The notes under the pieces were generated by a model. That model ran no database searches. It was not told where the DNA came from and saw nothing but the letters and a program-made list of their open reading frames with translations. The position numbers and the translations under genes are program-made. Of a stretch of 12,173 bases of DNA, positions 11,712-12,173 are shown in pieces; position 1 is the stretch's first letter; each line of letters begins with the position of its first letter. Source of the stretch: Candidatus Margulisiibacteriota bacterium (GTDB lineage: Bacteria > Margulisbacteria > WOR-1 > O2-12-FULL-45-9); NCBI GenBank assembly GCA_030018645.1, contig JASEHX010000033.1:1-12173 (forward strand). The letters are read 5' to 3'.

Positions 11712-12173
11712 ATGAATATTCCAAGAACAGGTCGGAGGTTAACTGCCGTGGAACAAATGCAGGTTAGTAGACCACGAAGGGAGGGTGACGCCCCGCAAAA
11801 TTTTATAGGGCGTCATTTACGTATTACTATTACGCTGCCTAATGGAAAAAATCGAAGAGCTTCTGAATTGTTTGTTGATGGTAGATTTAGTTTATCGGCG
11901 CCATTGTTTAGTCTAGAAGGATTGAGAGTCGAAATTGTCACGAATGCGGGCTATTCAATGGCAATTGATCAGCTTGTCGGTAAAACTGCCGCTGAAATCG
12001 ATCAAGCTGCAGCTGAGCTAGATATGGTCATGGCTCTTTCAGATAATCGCGCTTCCCAAATTCCCACACCTGAACTGGTGTTTGTGCCCGCCGGCTCGTT
12101 CCCAGTTGTGGACAGCCAATTATTTGGTAATCAAAAAACAACCGCTACGGAAGTAACCATCAGCCAACCATTT
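11712..12173 (+). CDS. FGE/SUMF1-domain protein with unrecognised N-terminal region (partial, runs off the right edge)
   Basis: The frame is open for 154 codons to the window edge. ATG 11712 has a good ribosome binding site (GGAG, 11701-11704, 7 bases away). No signal peptide is visible; the N-terminus is arginine-rich (MNIPRTGRRLTAVEQ). Residues about 35-65 look strand-rich (GRHLRITITLPNG, SELFVDGRFSLSAPLF), and 83-105 helical (LVGKTAAEIDQAAAELDMVMAL). From about residue 118 it reads PELVFVPAGSFPVVD and then ATEVTISQPF, which is how formylglycine-generating-enzyme-family domains begin (a V-x-V/I-PAG-x-F start, then a V-T-I-S-x-F strand). That family includes sulfatase activators, ergothioneine synthases and many domains of unknown substrate. 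The active-site part lies outside the window, so no activity is proposed. Confidence 0.7.
   Translation, partial: MNIPRTGRRLTAVEQMQVSRPRREGDAPQNFIGRHLRITITLPNGKNRRASELFVDGRFSLSAPLFSLEGLRVEIVTNAGYSMAIDQLVGKTAAEIDQAAAELDMVMALSDNRASQIPTPELVFVPAGSFPVVDSQLFGNQKTTATEVTISQPF

Noticed and set aside
11573..11767. A 64-codon plus-strand frame across the mntA start and the intergenic hairpin
   Set aside because: It overlaps mntA antisense, has no family resemblance, and competes with the well-supported frame starting at 11712 with its own ribosome binding site.
1..12173. CRISPR array, tRNA or rRNA genes
   Set aside because: No regularly spaced direct repeats, cloverleaf-like segments or rRNA-like sequence were seen on either strand.

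Overview
The window looks like a chromosomal segment of a diderm bacterium from the Terrabacteria side of the tree. The main clue is an outer-membrane-type beta-barrel protein that starts with a signal peptide and an S-layer homology (SLH) domain. That architecture is known from Cyanobacteria, Deinococcus, Thermotogae, Negativicutes and the Margulisbacteria/Saganbacteria (WOR-1) group. The gene mix would fit the last group, but this is inference from content, not a taxonomic match. Coding density is very high and genes often overlap or abut.

Left end (1-543, plus strand): the last codons of an unidentified gene, then a 134-residue four-helix membrane protein that looks like only the N-terminal part of a polyprenyl-phosphate sugar transferase. 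It is followed by a ribosome binding site and about ten codons of a second, decayed start of the MTA phosphorylase gene. Directly after this broken start lies an AbiE-type toxin-antitoxin cassette (abiEi antitoxin/repressor, abiEii nucleotidyltransferase; 513-2033). Its last codons overlap the start of an intact MTA phosphorylase.

Salvage block (2027-5012, plus strand): MTA phosphorylase (mtnP), methylthioribose-1-phosphate isomerase (mtnA), a class II aldolase and adenine phosphoribosyltransferase (apt). Together they could split methylthioadenosine or 5'-deoxyadenosine, recover adenine as AMP, and take the sugar through a ribulose-1-phosphate to an aldol cleavage. This resembles the DHAP shunt rather than the full methionine salvage cycle. 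The 5' end of mtnA appears disturbed by a frameshift.

Envelope block (5074-8550, plus strand): a UDP-glucose 4-epimerase-like enzyme overlapping a glycosyltransferase that closely resembles monogalactosyldiacylglycerol synthase, then the SLH-domain porin. The first codons of the porin gene are formed by a roughly 85-base nested palindromic repeat.

Phospholipid block (minus strand, 11617 down to 8557): mntA-hepT (nucleotidyltransferase/HEPN toxin-antitoxin), plsY, a DUF4258-YgiT-type putative toxin-antitoxin pair, and gpsA. gpsA makes glycerol-3-phosphate and plsY acylates it, so two defence or stress modules are threaded through one phospholipid operon.

Right end (11618-12173): a short divergent intergenic region with a GC-rich hairpin, then the 5' part of a plus-strand gene. 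Its product has an unrecognised N-terminal domain of about 115 residues followed by the beginning of a formylglycine-generating-enzyme (FGE/SUMF1)-type domain, and it runs off the window.
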